A stretch of 64,000 bases of DNA from Cohnella candidum. GTDB lineage: Bacteria > Bacillota > Bacilli > Paenibacillales > Paenibacillaceae. The notes beneath the pieces are model-generated. The model was given only the letters and a program-made list of their open reading frames with translations, was not told the origin of the DNA and made no database searches. The stretch covers positions 3,225,001 to 3,289,000 of the forward strand of contig NZ_CP033433.1 of the NCBI RefSeq assembly GCF_003713065.1, read 5' to 3'. The stretch's first letter is position 1. The number at the start of each line of letters is the position of its first letter. Position numbers and translations under genes: made by a program. Positions 52,848 to 62,386 of the stretch are shown here, piece after piece.

Positions 52848-54578
52848 ATGCTGAGTCGTCTGTCCGTCCGAATGAAGCTGTTCCTCATGCTCCTGATTCC
52901 TCTCGTTTTGTTTGCCGCAACTGCCGTTTACCTGCTCCAAATGAACTCCTCCAACATCAACCGCATGACGAAACTTCTCTACGACACGACTTATAAAAGC
53001 TCCGACCTGGTATTGAACGCCGACAGGGACATGTATCAGGCGCTTACAGCCTATCAAGCCCTCGAACTGGGCGGCAATGGAAGCGACAAGGACGCCCTGC
53101 TCAAGGACTATCAAGAAAATGTCGCTCAGGTGAATGATAGGCTGAAGCAGACCGTCGCCCTCATCAACGAATACAAGCTTCAGGACGTGCTCAAAACGGC
53201 GGACGGCCGCCCTTACAAGGAAACGCTCACGCAAGTGGTGCTCAATTTCAACCAGTGGGCGTTCGCTACCAAAGAAAACATCGAGAAAAACACATTCCCC
53301 TCAGACAAGGAAGCGGAATTCAACGCCAAGTTCTTGAAGGCCCGTGAAGGGATCAACCAATTCAGCGACATCATCGATAAATATACGACGGGCGAAATCG
53401 CCGGAATCAAGAAGGAAAAAGACAATACGATCGTTTCCACCTACTCCATCTTAATCGCCGCATGGATCGTGCTGGTTCTTCTCGGCTACCTCATCATCCG
53501 GCAGATCACGAAAACCGTCAGGGAAGTTCTGCTCCGCACGAAGCGCGTATCCGAAGGAGATTTGCGCACGCCGCCGCAGGACCGCTACGCGAAAGACGAG
53601 CTGGGCAGCATCCTGCAATCCGTCGACGTCATGACCGGCAACATCAGGGCGCTCGTCGGCGATATCAAAGGGCATGCCTTATCGGTCTCGTCGGCTTCCG
53701 AGGAACTGGCGCAAGGCGCCCGCGAATCGGCCGCTTCCAGCGAACACGTGGCCCGCAACATCCAGGAAGTGACCGAGCAGGTCGAGGTCCAATCCCAAAT
53801 CACGGAAGAATCGAGCAAAGCGATCACGGAGATGACGGTCGGCGTCCAGCGGATCGCCGAAAGCACTTCGACGATCTCGGACCATTCGGTCGAGACGACG
53901 CTGCAGGCGGAAGCCGGCAACGGGCAGTTGACGAAGCTGATGTCCCAGATGGAGCAAATCACGGCGTCCATCGAGAACCTCGACCGCACCATTTCCGTCC
54001 TGACCGACAAATCCGAGAAGATCGGCAGCATCACAGAGAAGATCACCGGCATCGCGAACCAAACGAACATTTTGGCGCTCAACGCCGGTATCGAAGCCGC
54101 GCGGGCGGGCGAACAAGGCAAAGGCTTCGCCGTCGTGGCCGCCGAAATCCGCAAGCTGGCCGCGGGCTCGCTGGAATCGGCGGGCGTCATTACCGCTCTG
54201 ATCGACGAAACGAGAGAAGAAATCGGCAAGTCCGCCGCCTATATGAAAACGACGATCGAACAGGCCGAGCAAGGCTCCTCCATCATGGAAGAGGCAGCGA
54301 AGGGCTTCCAGTCCATCCTGCTCTCGATCCGGCAGGTGGCCGCCCAAATCCAGGACAACTCGTCGGTGACCGAGGAAATGTCCGCGAGCTCCGAGGAAGT
54401 GCTGGCCAGCATGGAGCAAGCCTCGTCGGCCGCGCGGGAAATCTCCGGCAAGGCGCAGAACGTCGCGGCGGCGACCGAGGAGCAGCTCGCGCTCGTCGAG
54501 AACATCGCCAAAGCCTCGGAGCGACTCGGCAGCATCGTCGTGCAGCTCAATTCCTCCATGAAATCCTTCAAGGTTTGA
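52848..54578 (+). CDS. Methyl-accepting chemotaxis protein
   Basis: A 576-aa receptor. Transmembrane segments are at about 10-30 and 200-220 with a mostly helical external domain between (four-helix bundle type). HAMP follows (about 220-275), then a signalling domain with hairpin tip [25 protein letters not shown] (about 402-426). The ribosome site GAGGAG is 9 bases upstream. CCGATA at 52809-52814 resembles the -10 of a motility sigma factor but no TAAA -35 is correctly placed. Ligand unknown. Confidence 0.94.
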   Translation: MLSRLSVRMKLFLMLLIPLVLFAATAVYLLQMNSSNINRMTKLLYDTTYKSSDLVLNADRDMYQALTAYQALELGGNGSDKDALLKDYQENVAQVNDRLKQTVALINEYKLQDVLKTADGRPYKETLTQVVLNFNQWAFATKENIEKNTFPSDKEAEFNAKFLKAREGINQFSDIIDKYTTGEIAGIKKEKDNTIVSTYSILIAAWIVLVLLGYLIIRQITKTVREVLLRTKRVSEGDLRTPPQDRYAKDELGSILQSVDVMTGNIRALVGDIKGHALSVSSASEELAQGARESAASSEHVARNIQEVTEQVEVQSQITEESSKAITEMTVGVQRIAESTSTISDHSVETTLQAEAGNGQLTKLMSQMEQITASIENLDRTISVLTDKSEKIGSITEKITGIANQTNILALNAGIEAARAGEQGKGFAVVAAEIRKLAAGSLESAGVITALIDETREEIGKSAAYMKTTIEQAEQGSSIMEEAAKGFQSILLSIRQVAAQIQDNSSVTEEMSASSEEVLASMEQASSAAREISGKAQNVAAATEEQLALVENIAKASERLGSIVVQLNSSMKSFKV

Positions 54579-54598
54579 TTTACAGTCTATACGAAAAG

Positions 54599-54625
54599 AA
54601 CCGCCTTCCCGTGGGGAAGGCGGTT
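54599..54625. terminator. Terminator of chemoreceptor gene
   Basis: A 12-bp stem (54599-54610 with 54614-54625) with a 3-base loop and a T-rich tail on the plus strand. It could also stop the convergent response-regulator gene. Confidence 0.87.
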
Positions 54626-54650
54626 TGTTTATCTTGGCGGTAACCATCGA

Positions 54651-55013
54651 TCAGTCGATAATCACTTTATTTATCGCTTCCAGCACCCGCGTGCTCTGGA
54701 ACGGCTTGACGATGAAATCCTTCGCTCCCGACTGGATGGCGTCCAGAATGAGATGGCGCTGTCCGACCGCCGAGCACATGACGACCTTGGCCGCGGGATC
54801 GAATTGACGAATGAGCTTTAGCGCTTCGACGCCTTCCATGACCGGCATCGTGATGTCCATCGTGACCAGGTCCGGCCGATAGGTTTTATATCTTTCGACG
54901 GCTTCTTCGCCGTTCGAGGCCTCGGTTATGATTTCATGGCCGCCCTGCACCAGAATTTCCTTCAACATCGCCCTCAGAAACGCCGCATCGTCCACGATCA
55001 TGATTTTTCCCAT
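54651..55013 (-). CDS. CheY-like single-domain response regulator
   Basis: A 120-aa stand-alone receiver domain with the acidic pair in IMIVDDAAFLR, phospho-acceptor in LVTMDITMP and conserved Lys in FIVKPF. ATG at 55013 has AGGAGG about 8 bases upstream. The length equals CheY. It is convergent with a chemoreceptor gene, which suggests a motility or taxis output, but CheY of the main chemotaxis operon is usually elsewhere. Confidence 0.92.
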   Translation of the reverse strand: MGKIMIVDDAAFLRAMLKEILVQGGHEIITEASNGEEAVERYKTYRPDLVTMDITMPVMEGVEALKLIRQFDPAAKVVMCSAVGQRHLILDAIQSGAKDFIVKPFQSTRVLEAINKVIID

Positions 55014-55136
55014 CGTCCTGAAGCCTCCTGCGCGCACGCCCTTCCACTCGGTTCGCCGAACCGGGACACCCTCATTGTAATCGTCCCGACTGAACAATTC
55101 CTGAACAGAATAAAACGATAGCTAGAGCGAGCAGGC

Positions 55137-56264
55137 TTACACGGAAGACCGCATGGCCGTCCAACGGTCGTACCAATCGGCGATCTCGCGTTCGGGCTGC
55201 ATGCCGAGCTCTTCGTCCAACGTCCGTTGCAGCTTCGCATACTGATTTTTGACCTCGGCCGCGTTGCCTAGCTTGTCGAAGGATCTCATCAGGCCCAGAT
55301 AGCAGGCTTCCCATACGGGAAATCTCTCTTGAATCTTCTGGTACAGCCGGATCACGTCTCCCGGCAAACCGGCCTGTTCCAATCGGCCGGCTTGATCCGA
55401 AGCGAGCTGAAGCCATTTGATCCTCAAGCGCTCGCGTTCGTTTTCCGCCCAAAGATAGCCTTCAGCCTGGAGGTAATCCCCCCGGTAGCCGTCGAGCAGC
55501 AGCCTGTACACTCCTCCTTCGTCCATACCGGCCATTGCCTGATCGAGCGCCGTCTCCCAGAGGTCGATATCGATTCGGACGCCTGCCGGCTCAATCCGGT
55601 AGCGGCCGCCGGTATACACGATTTGGATGGGCATATCGACCGCTTTCAGCGTTTGCCGGATCTGGTAAACGGTCGTGTGCAGGTTCGCCATCGCTTTATC
55701 CGTATCCAAATCCGGCCACAACAGATCCTGAAGCTGTTCTTTGGAGACGGCCCTGTCCCGTTCGTGGATCAGATAGGCGAACAACTCTTTGGCTTTCGAC
55801 GTTCTCCACGGAATTTCGGCGGTCTTTCCCTTCGGATCCGTGATGCCCAGATCGTGCATCAAGCCTAACACCGGCAGGCGCTCTTGGATGTCCGGCGGCG
55901 GGGGCAAGCGGCGGCTTTGGCGGAGCCTCTCCAGCGTTTTCTCCAGGCGGACCGACCGAACCGGTTTGATCAAATAGTCCGCGGCCGCGATATCGAAAGC
56001 TTTGACCGCATACTGGTCGTACGCCGTCACGAACACGACTTCCAACGCGGAATCGTAAGTTTGCAGGCGGGATGCCAGCTCCAGGCCGTTCATGCCCGGC
56101 ATGTCGATATCGACGAAGGCCGCTTCCACGTCCCTCCATAGGTCCGGTTTCAGCGCTTCGAGCGGGTTTTGGAAAGCTGCAGCAACTTCGACGTCCAAGC
56201 GCTTCAGCATGCGGACCATGCTTTCCAGCGCCAACGGTTCGTCATCGATGACGATTACCCTCAT
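55137..56264 (-). CDS. Response regulator with AfsR/SARP-type output
   Basis: A 375-aa regulator: receiver (about 1-118, phospho-acceptor in AAFVDIDMPGM), OmpR-like winged helix (about 145-225) and C-terminal bacterial transcriptional activator domain (helical, TPR-like, about 235-375). The ATG overlaps the kinase stop by 4 bp, so the pair is translationally coupled. Confidence 0.9.
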   Translation of the reverse strand: MRVIVIDDEPLALESMVRMLKRLDVEVAAAFQNPLEALKPDLWRDVEAAFVDIDMPGMNGLELASRLQTYDSALEVVFVTAYDQYAVKAFDIAAADYLIKPVRSVRLEKTLERLRQSRRLPPPPDIQERLPVLGLMHDLGITDPKGKTAEIPWRTSKAKELFAYLIHERDRAVSKEQLQDLLWPDLDTDKAMANLHTTVYQIRQTLKAVDMPIQIVYTGGRYRIEPAGVRIDIDLWETALDQAMAGMDEGGVYRLLLDGYRGDYLQAEGYLWAENERERLRIKWLQLASDQAGRLEQAGLPGDVIRLYQKIQERFPVWEACYLGLMRSFDKLGNAAEVKNQYAKLQRTLDEELGMQPEREIADWYDRWTAMRSSV

Positions 56265-59200
56265 GCGGTTTCCTCCCTGCCTTGCGGTAAGGGAATCCGG
56301 AAGCTTACTTCCGTCCCTTCCCCTTCCAAACTCTCGATCGAGAGCCCGTGTCCGTATGCGTTTTTGAGCCGCCTGTCCACGTTCACCAGCCCGATGCCGG
56401 AACGATAGGTTCCCTCGAGAATGGATGCCTTCTTCGTCGGCGGGATGCCGACGCCGTTATCCCGGACGGAAATCCGGACGTACCCTGCGGCCTCCTTGAT
56501 CTCGATGTGAACCCTGCCTCCTTCGACCCTTTTCAGCACTCCGTGCCGCAACGCGTTCTCCACGATCGGCTGAATCGTAAGCGGAGGCAAAGAAAGCGAA
56601 ACGGAATCCGGCAAGGAAACGGTCAACTGAATGCGGGAGCCGAACCTGGCCTTCTCGATGTTCAAATAAGATTGGACGAGTTTCCACTCCTGATCGAACG
56701 GCACTTTGCGGTCCAGGTTCCTTAGATCGAACGAGCTTTGCAAATAACTGCCGAAATCCGCGAGCAGGTCGCGGGTGCGATCCGGATCGATTTCGCTCAG
56801 GCTGGCGATCGTGTTCAGCGTGTTGTATAGGAAATGGGGCTTGATCTGCGCCTGGATGAGCGCCATCTCGATGTCCAGCCGCTCCCGGATCGATTGCTTC
56901 ATGCGCAGCAGAATCCGCGTTCTCGCCAGAAACTCCGGCGCTTTGAACGGCTTCGTGACATAGTCGTTCGCTCCCGCGTCGAAACCGACGAGCAGGTAGG
57001 CCGGCTGCATGCTGGCGGTAACGAACAAGACGGGAAGATCGTAAAACGTGTGGCGTTCCCGAATCTTGCGGCACAGATCGTAACCGGACAGGTAAGGCAG
57101 CATCGCCTCGAGGACGATCAGATCCCAGCCGCCTTCGGTCTCGATAAGACGCAGCGCCTCCTGGCCGTCGGTCATGGCCGTGACGTCGAGTTTCTCCTGC
57201 ACGAGCGTATCGAACATGAAGCGCAGGCTGACGGGATCGTCGTCGACCAGCAGCACGCGAGGCGCGTCCGGAACGGCATGCCGCCACACGCCCTCCGCGG
57301 GATCCCGCTCCCCGGAGACCGCCTCCTCCCATTGCGGCAGTGCGGCTGTCGCAACCTCCGCCGGCTCTTCCCGGCCGGCGGGAAGGCGGAACACCATGGC
57401 GAGTACCGGATCGGCGCCCGCCTCCGTTCCCATTTCCATGACCGCGAGCTCGCTTCCGTGCAGGCCGAGCAGCTTGCGGCTCATTTCCAGGCTGAAGTCC
57501 GCCGCGGAATCCGCCGCCGTCGCTTCGGCATCGCCCGCCTCCGCTTTGCCGCCTTGAGCGCTGACCGTCACTTCCACGAACCGCGACTCGCCGGCCATGG
57601 CGGCCGTAACGACGACGTCGCCCCGGGCTCCCCATTTGACGGCATAATGGAACAGATGGAACATCACCTGCATGAGCCGGTGCTCGTCCGCCGTTGCGGG
57701 CAGCACCGAGGGATCCACCCGGTTGATGAAGCGGACTGACCGTCCCGCGTTCAAATACCGCATGACGTCCGCCACCCCGCTGACCAGCACGCGGAGGTCG
57801 ATCGGCCGGGACTCCAGTGCCAGAACGCCTTCGTTCAGCTTCGAAAGATCGAGCATGTCGTTCAGCAAGTGCGACAAACGGCGTCCGGTGGCGAGAAGCA
57901 AGGACAACCGTTCCGTATCCCTCTCTCCCAAATTTTCCTCGTTCATCATGACCTGCGCGATATTGATCATCCCGTGAAGGGGCAAGCGGATTTCATGCGA
58001 AGTGCTGGCCAGAAAGTCGTTTTTCAACCGGTCGGCGACAAGCAGGCGTTTGGACAACGTCTCGACCTCGCCCACCTCGGCGAAGAAACGTTTGGCGATT
58101 ACGAACGCCATATCCAGCACGAACACGATTTTCTCGATCGGAGGTAATCCCTGTACGGCATCAACCCCCAAATAGAAAAGTCCCTGGAAGACGCCCTCGA
58201 TGAGAATACAGAACACCGCAATGAGCGAATACACGGAGTCCGGCGTGTTTCTCACGAATTCTCTCATCAACAGATAGACGATCACGCCGATCAGCACGAT
58301 GTCGAAAACGGCCAGGATTCCTTCCGAACGGGCGGACACGGATGCCGGAGTGAACGCATCGACGGCGAGCAGCACGAACATGCCGGCGATCGCGAATTTC
58401 GTCATCCAGGGACGGGCGTGCTGCGGGTACATCCATCGGACGAACGCGTACAGAATCGGGAATAGCACAGCTGTCGGCATGACCTGCAGCTTGATTTGCA
58501 GTTGGTAATTCATGTTCGGGAACGCCCAGAACAGCAGCCTTTCGTTGTGCGTCAAAAAGAAGAGCAGCGACATCCAAAAAAACAGGCTGAAGTACAGCAG
58601 CTCGCGTTTATGCCTGCGGAAAAGGAACAGCATGAGAAAAAAGATGCCGCTGATCAGGAACAGGCCCATGAGCAAAGCGTTCTGTCCGATCTGGAGCATA
58701 TTCTTTCTCTCAATGGCCTCATAGGTACCGAAGGAAATCTTGTCGAAAATGCCGCCTTTGCTGCCATAGTGGAAATTCGCCGCCTGAATGAGCACTTCGG
58801 CGCGGTCTCCGTTGATGACAAAGTCCGCGACGTAAGGCCGCACGAAAGGAGTCGTCTCCTCGCGCGTCAGACCGGGAACGCCGCTTCCGCCCACCCGCTG
58901 TCCGTTGACGAACAAAACGCTCGAGGTCCGGACGATCGACACCCGGATGGCATACTTCCGTTCCCCATGCTCCGGATTGTCCGGCAGTCGGATCTCCAGT
59001 CTATAGGTCCCGTATCCGTAAGGCGAGCCGAAAACGCCATCCCACGGTCCCGGGACACGGATTGCACGGGCATCGGCATTCGGTGAAGTCTCTCCCGGCT
59101 GGACGTATCGTCCCGGATAAAACGTCCACTCCCCGTTCAGCGGCAGCGAAGCGTTCCATCCGGGGCTCCAGCTCCGCAAATCGAGAACCCCGTTCCTCGC

Positions 59201-59311
59201 GACGGGGTCGCCGTGGTGCACGATGCCGCCCCAGCCGAGACGCAAACCGGCCAAAACGGCGAAGCACGCGACAACGGCAAGCAGTTTCCATTTTCTTGAC
59301 GTGAATGGCAT
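56261..59311 (-). CDS. Giant hybrid sensor kinase with degenerate first kinase and receiver
   Basis: A 1016-aa protein. Order: signal/anchor helix (about 9-27), extracellular jelly-roll like 7TMR-DISMED2 (about 35-195), seven membrane helices (about 205-410), HisKA dimerisation with His439 (TSHEIRLPLHG), a degraded ATPase domain (about 500-645), a receiver (685-800) and a second, LytS-type kinase (His826 in QIKPHFLYNTLN, Asn919, DNGVGI at 951-956). In the receiver the phospho-acceptor Asp is Glu735 (LIVLEAMLP); the acidic cluster at 690-692, Thr765 and Lys787 remain. The first ATPase lacks recognisable N and G1 boxes. The working kinase is therefore probably the C-terminal one, which pairs with the downstream SARP-type regulator. 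Confidence 0.92.
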   Translation of the reverse strand: MPFTSRKWKLLAVVACFAVLAGLRLGWGGIVHHGDPVARNGVLDLRSWSPGWNASLPLNGEWTFYPGRYVQPGETSPNADARAIRVPGPWDGVFGSPYGYGTYRLEIRLPDNPEHGERKYAIRVSIVRTSSVLFVNGQRVGGSGVPGLTREETTPFVRPYVADFVINGDRAEVLIQAANFHYGSKGGIFDKISFGTYEAIERKNMLQIGQNALLMGLFLISGIFFLMLFLFRRHKRELLYFSLFFWMSLLFFLTHNERLLFWAFPNMNYQLQIKLQVMPTAVLFPILYAFVRWMYPQHARPWMTKFAIAGMFVLLAVDAFTPASVSARSEGILAVFDIVLIGVIVYLLMREFVRNTPDSVYSLIAVFCILIEGVFQGLFYLGVDAVQGLPPIEKIVFVLDMAFVIAKRFFAEVGEVETLSKRLLVADRLKNDFLASTSHEIRLPLHGMINIAQVMMNEENLGERDTERLSLLLATGRRLSHLLNDMLDLSKLNEGVLALESRPIDLRVLVSGVADVMRYLNAGRSVRFINRVDPSVLPATADEHRLMQVMFHLFHYAVKWGARGDVVVTAAMAGESRFVEVTVSAQGGKAEAGDAEATAADSAADFSLEMSRKLLGLHGSELAVMEMGTEAGADPVLAMVFRLPAGREEPAEVATAALPQWEEAVSGERDPAEGVWRHAVPDAPRVLLVDDDPVSLRFMFDTLVQEKLDVTAMTDGQEALRLIETEGGWDLIVLEAMLPYLSGYDLCRKIRERHTFYDLPVLFVTASMQPAYLLVGFDAGANDYVTKPFKAPEFLARTRILLRMKQSIRERLDIEMALIQAQIKPHFLYNTLNTIASLSEIDPDRTRDLLADFGSYLQSSFDLRNLDRKVPFDQEWKLVQSYLNIEKARFGSRIQLTVSLPDSVSLSLPPLTIQPIVENALRHGVLKRVEGGRVHIEIKEAAGYVRISVRDNGVGIPPTKKASILEGTYRSGIGLVNVDRRLKNAYGHGLSIESLEGEGTEVSFRIPLPQGREETA

Positions 59312-59424
59312 AACCCGAATCCGCTTTCCTTTTTCGACATCTTTCTAATTTCTTCTACATGCGGAATGGGCTTTCCTGCCTTCACGAAGAGAATGGCCGG
59401 CGTTAAACCGCGCGGCCATTCCCT

Positions 59425-59922
59425 TTAGTGCGCCTCCGGGACGCTTTTCTCGTATACGACGGCGTTCCGCCCGTCCACCTGCTTCATGCCGTCCAGCCGG
59501 CGGAAGCCTTGCCTCGTCCAGAACGCGTGAGCGGGGTCGTTGTTTTCGAGTACGCCGATGCGAAACTGCGTGACGCCGCCCTCTCTCATGACGCCGTAAA
59601 ATTTCCGAAGCGCCGCTTTTGCGTAACCCCGCGAATGCAAGTCTTGGCGGATCACCAGCAACCCGAGCCATGTTTGTCCGTCGTTCGGGTTTTTCATCAA
59701 GTATTCGATCACCCCGACGCTAAGGTCCCCGTCTCGGATGAGAAACCTCTCCGCGCCGAAATCGGCGGCATTCCGGATTTCCTCTTCGATCTCTTCCCGC
59801 GTGAACTGTTCTTTGTCTTTGGAAATCCGGTTGAAAAACCGGTTCGTATTATGGATTTCGAGCTCCTCCGCCGCCAGATCCAAGGTCGAGCGAATGAACT
59901 GTACAGCCGTTTCGAATGCCAT
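59425..59922 (-). CDS. GNAT-family N-acetyltransferase
   Basis: A 165-aa acetyltransferase. The acetyl-CoA-binding segment VIRQDLHSRGYAKAALRKFY (about 91-110) corresponds to motif A, with the C-terminal NDPAHAFWTRQGFRRL typical of motif B. The start at 59922 gives the usual length and has an AGGGG site upstream. Acceptor unknown. Confidence 0.88.
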   Translation of the reverse strand: MAFETAVQFIRSTLDLAAEELEIHNTNRFFNRISKDKEQFTREEIEEEIRNAADFGAERFLIRDGDLSVGVIEYLMKNPNDGQTWLGLLVIRQDLHSRGYAKAALRKFYGVMREGGVTQFRIGVLENNDPAHAFWTRQGFRRLDGMKQVDGRNAVVYEKSVPEAH

Positions 59923-59955
59923 GAATGTTGTGCCCCTGCCCCATGAATTTGGTAC

Positions 59956-59986
59956 TTGCGAAAGATTTCCTTTTGAATTATATAAT
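59956..59986 (+). promoter_or_regulatory. Possible sigma-A promoter of ADP-ribosylglycohydrolase gene
   Basis: TTGCGA (59956-59961) and TATAAT (59981-59986) are separated by 19 bp, slightly longer than ideal, about 70 bp before the proposed start. Confidence 0.5.
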
Positions 59987-60054
59987 GAAAGAGAGTAAAA
60001 TTTCAAAACTTTTTAATAATTCGGATGAAAAATCCTGTGGAGGCGGCGATCGGA

Positions 60055-61443
60055 ATGTCGGGTTGGGCTCCGCTGCATCAGTTGGTGCGGGATGAATGGA
60101 AGCAGAAGATGCTGGAAGGCTGCGATTTGGATGGCTGGGAGCAGCGCCTGGCCGGTATGGAAGACGCGGATGAAGCCGCATTAACCGCTTTGTGGCGGGA
60201 ACTGCATGAAATTCCGGTACCAACCGAATTGCAGGCTCGTCAGCCGTCCGATTTGGAGGGCATCCGTTCGCTGCGTCCCAGCGGTCCCCGGAGGCTCATC
60301 GTCGAACTTTCCGAAGAAGCTTGGAAGGACAGATTCCACGGAGCTTGGCTGGGACGATGTATCGGTTGCGCTCTCGGCAAACCGCTGGAGATCGCCCCTT
60401 TCGTGTATGGGACCGAATCGAGCCCGGGCTGGCGAAACGTCCGGCTGTGGTTCGAAGGAGCGGATGCTTGGCCGATCGCGGACTATACGCCGAAACACTC
60501 GAGAGCCGAAGCCGATCACGGCCTCGTGCTGGCTCCTTGGGGCATGCACAGTGTCCGGGAGGACATCTCCTTCATGGAAACGGACGACGATCTGCGCTAC
60601 TCGGTGCTCGGATTGATCATGCTCGAAGAGAAGGGCTTCGGTTTCAGTACGTGGGACATCGGCAAGCTTTGGCATAAGTATCTCACTTACGGACAGGTAT
60701 GCACGGCCGAAACCCAGGCGTATTTCAATTTCGCGAGATTCGCTCCACTCACCGGAGCCGGCAAACCGGACGATTGGGAAACGAAGGGGCAGCCTTGGGT
60801 GGCAACTCACCTTAATCCTTACCGAGAATGGATCGGAGCGCAAATCCGAGCCGATGCCTGGGGATACGGGGCGGCGGGAAGGCCGGAGCTGGCCGCCGAG
60901 CTCGCCTGGCGGGACGCGTCCTTCTCCCACGTCCGCAACGGAATCTACGGCGAAATGTTCGTCGCGGCTATGGTGGCGGCGGCATTCGTTGAATCCGATC
61001 CCGAGCGGCTCGTGGAAATCGGCCTGTCGGAAATTCCGGCGGAATGCCAGTTGGCTATAGATGTCCGCCGGGCGGTCGAAATCGCGCGGGACGCGGAGGA
61101 CGCGAGCACCATGGCGGATTGTCTATGGCAGGCGTTCAGCCATTACGATGGGGTTCACACCAACAATAACGCGGCGGTCGTCGCGGCATCCCTGATTTTC
61201 TCCCGGGGGGACTTCGAAACGGCCGTTACGACCTCGGTCTTATGCGGCTGGGACACCGACTGCAACGGGGCGACCGTGGGCTCCATCCTGGGTGCGGTCT
61301 GGGGCGCCGACCGGCTGCCTGAAACCTGGAAAGCTCCGCTGAACGATCGGCTGTACGCCGAGCTTCCGGCTTTCCATCCTATATCTATACGCGAGTTGGC
61401 TGAGCGCACGTATCTCGTTTTCGATCGGCACCGCCTGGCGTAA
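60055..61443 (+). CDS. ADP-ribosylglycohydrolase family protein
   Basis: A 462-aa DraG-fold protein of the longer subfamily. Metal-binding motifs are ETDDDLRYSVLG (about 183-194) and WDTDCNGATVGSILGAVWG (about 402-420); the N-terminal GAWLGRCIGCALGKPLE is the family hallmark. It would hydrolyse an N- or O-ribosyl bond, such as ADP-ribosyl groups or a nucleoside; the exact substrate is open. ATG at 60055 with GGAGG 11 bases upstream is preferred over 60025, which has no site. Confidence 0.9.
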   Translation: MSGWAPLHQLVRDEWKQKMLEGCDLDGWEQRLAGMEDADEAALTALWRELHEIPVPTELQARQPSDLEGIRSLRPSGPRRLIVELSEEAWKDRFHGAWLGRCIGCALGKPLEIAPFVYGTESSPGWRNVRLWFEGADAWPIADYTPKHSRAEADHGLVLAPWGMHSVREDISFMETDDDLRYSVLGLIMLEEKGFGFSTWDIGKLWHKYLTYGQVCTAETQAYFNFARFAPLTGAGKPDDWETKGQPWVATHLNPYREWIGAQIRADAWGYGAAGRPELAAELAWRDASFSHVRNGIYGEMFVAAMVAAAFVESDPERLVEIGLSEIPAECQLAIDVRRAVEIARDAEDASTMADCLWQAFSHYDGVHTNNNAAVVAASLIFSRGDFETAVTTSVLCGWDTDCNGATVGSILGAVWGADRLPETWKAPLNDRLYAELPAFHPISIRELAERTYLVFDRHRLA

Positions 61444-61450
61444 AACAAAC

Positions 61451-61484
61451 AGCCGCCGTTTCCGGTATGTCGGAAATGGCGGCT
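61451..61484. terminator. Bidirectional terminator after ADP-ribosylglycohydrolase
   Basis: A 14-bp stem (61451-61464 with 61471-61484, one G-T pair), loop of 6 and a T-rich tail on the plus strand, between two convergent genes. Confidence 0.87.
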
Positions 61485-61493
61485 TTCCTATTT

Positions 61494-62228
61494 TTATGGT
61501 TCCGCGGGCCATTGATAGAGACGATGCTGGCGCAAAACGTTCAGCTTCCCCAGCCGCCCGGCGTCCTCGTATTCCTGAAGATTGTCCGTATAGTGCATGA
61601 GCCAGATTTTCTGCTGGACCTCCGCGGGCAGGCTGAGCAGCTCTTCGAGCGACGCGTGAAAATCGGAAGAGGTCATCGAGCAATCGTGCAAAATATACCG
61701 GATATCGCTCGGCAAGGACAAGAGCAACCGTTCGTCGAAACGCGAATCGGAACTGTAAAACAGGGGACCGATCGTCAGCCCGTAGCTGAGCTTGCCCGGC
61801 ACGTGCTGCGTTCTATGAAACGACATTTCCATGCCGCCGATGCGAAAGACGCTGTCAGTCGGCAGCGGAGTCACGCGGAAAAAATCTTCCAGCCGGCCGT
61901 TATCGTCATCTCCGACGCCGCCCTTCAAGCTGTTTTCCCATAATAGGGGCAGCAGCTGCTCCGCGGCGAACAGATCGATTTTCTTGCCGTATTTGAATTT
62001 GCCGTCAAGCGCGATTTCCTCAAGACCGCCGACATGGTCGGCATGGATATGCGTGACGATTACGCCGTCCACGTCTTTCTCCCATGACAAGCCGAGCTCG
62101 TGGAGGGAACGGTGGGCCGTGCTCCCGCAATCGATAAGAAGCCGGTACCCGTTCAGGTTGATAAGCGCATTGTTGTTGTAGTATTTTTTCGAAAAGCCTC
62201 CGCCGGTTCCCAGCATGATCATGTCCAT
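61494..62228 (-). CDS. MBL-fold metallo-hydrolase (RNase Z-like)
   Basis: A 244-aa metallo-beta-lactamase-fold hydrolase with the zinc motif HIHADHVGG (about 62-70), a further His (HDCSM region) and a Cys/Asp-containing strand (YSSDSRFD). The N-terminal MIMLGTGGGFSKKYYNNNAL is typical of the RNase Z-like branch. ATG at 62228 has AGGGGGAT upstream. Substrate unknown; it lies downstream of groEL but beyond a terminator. Confidence 0.88.
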   Translation of the reverse strand: MDMIMLGTGGGFSKKYYNNNALINLNGYRLLIDCGSTAHRSLHELGLSWEKDVDGVIVTHIHADHVGGLEEIALDGKFKYGKKIDLFAAEQLLPLLWENSLKGGVGDDDNGRLEDFFRVTPLPTDSVFRIGGMEMSFHRTQHVPGKLSYGLTIGPLFYSSDSRFDERLLLSLPSDIRYILHDCSMTSSDFHASLEELLSLPAEVQQKIWLMHYTDNLQEYEDAGRLGKLNVLRQHRLYQWPAEP

Positions 62229-62313
62229 CGAAAAGCCATCCCCCTGCGTAAACCCGATCCTCCTATAATTCATTCGCCGTTCGTCAAACTTTTCCTTTAT
62301 TCGACAAGCAAAA

Positions 62314-62350
62314 AGGGCTTTGCCGGGGAGTATCCCAGGCAAAGCCCTTG
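62314..62350 (-). terminator. Terminator of groESL operon
   Basis: A perfect 12-bp stem (62314-62325 with 62339-62350) with a 13-base loop, followed on the minus strand by a T run, about 35 bp after the groEL stop. Confidence 0.93.
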
Positions 62351-62386
62351 AGAGCGGGAGGCGCTTTACGCGCCGCCTGCCCGGCC

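Noticed and set aside
55014-55097. 28-codon N-terminal extension of the CheY-like protein
   Set aside because: The start at 55013 gives the exact CheY length and has AGGAGG; the extension is not receiver-like.
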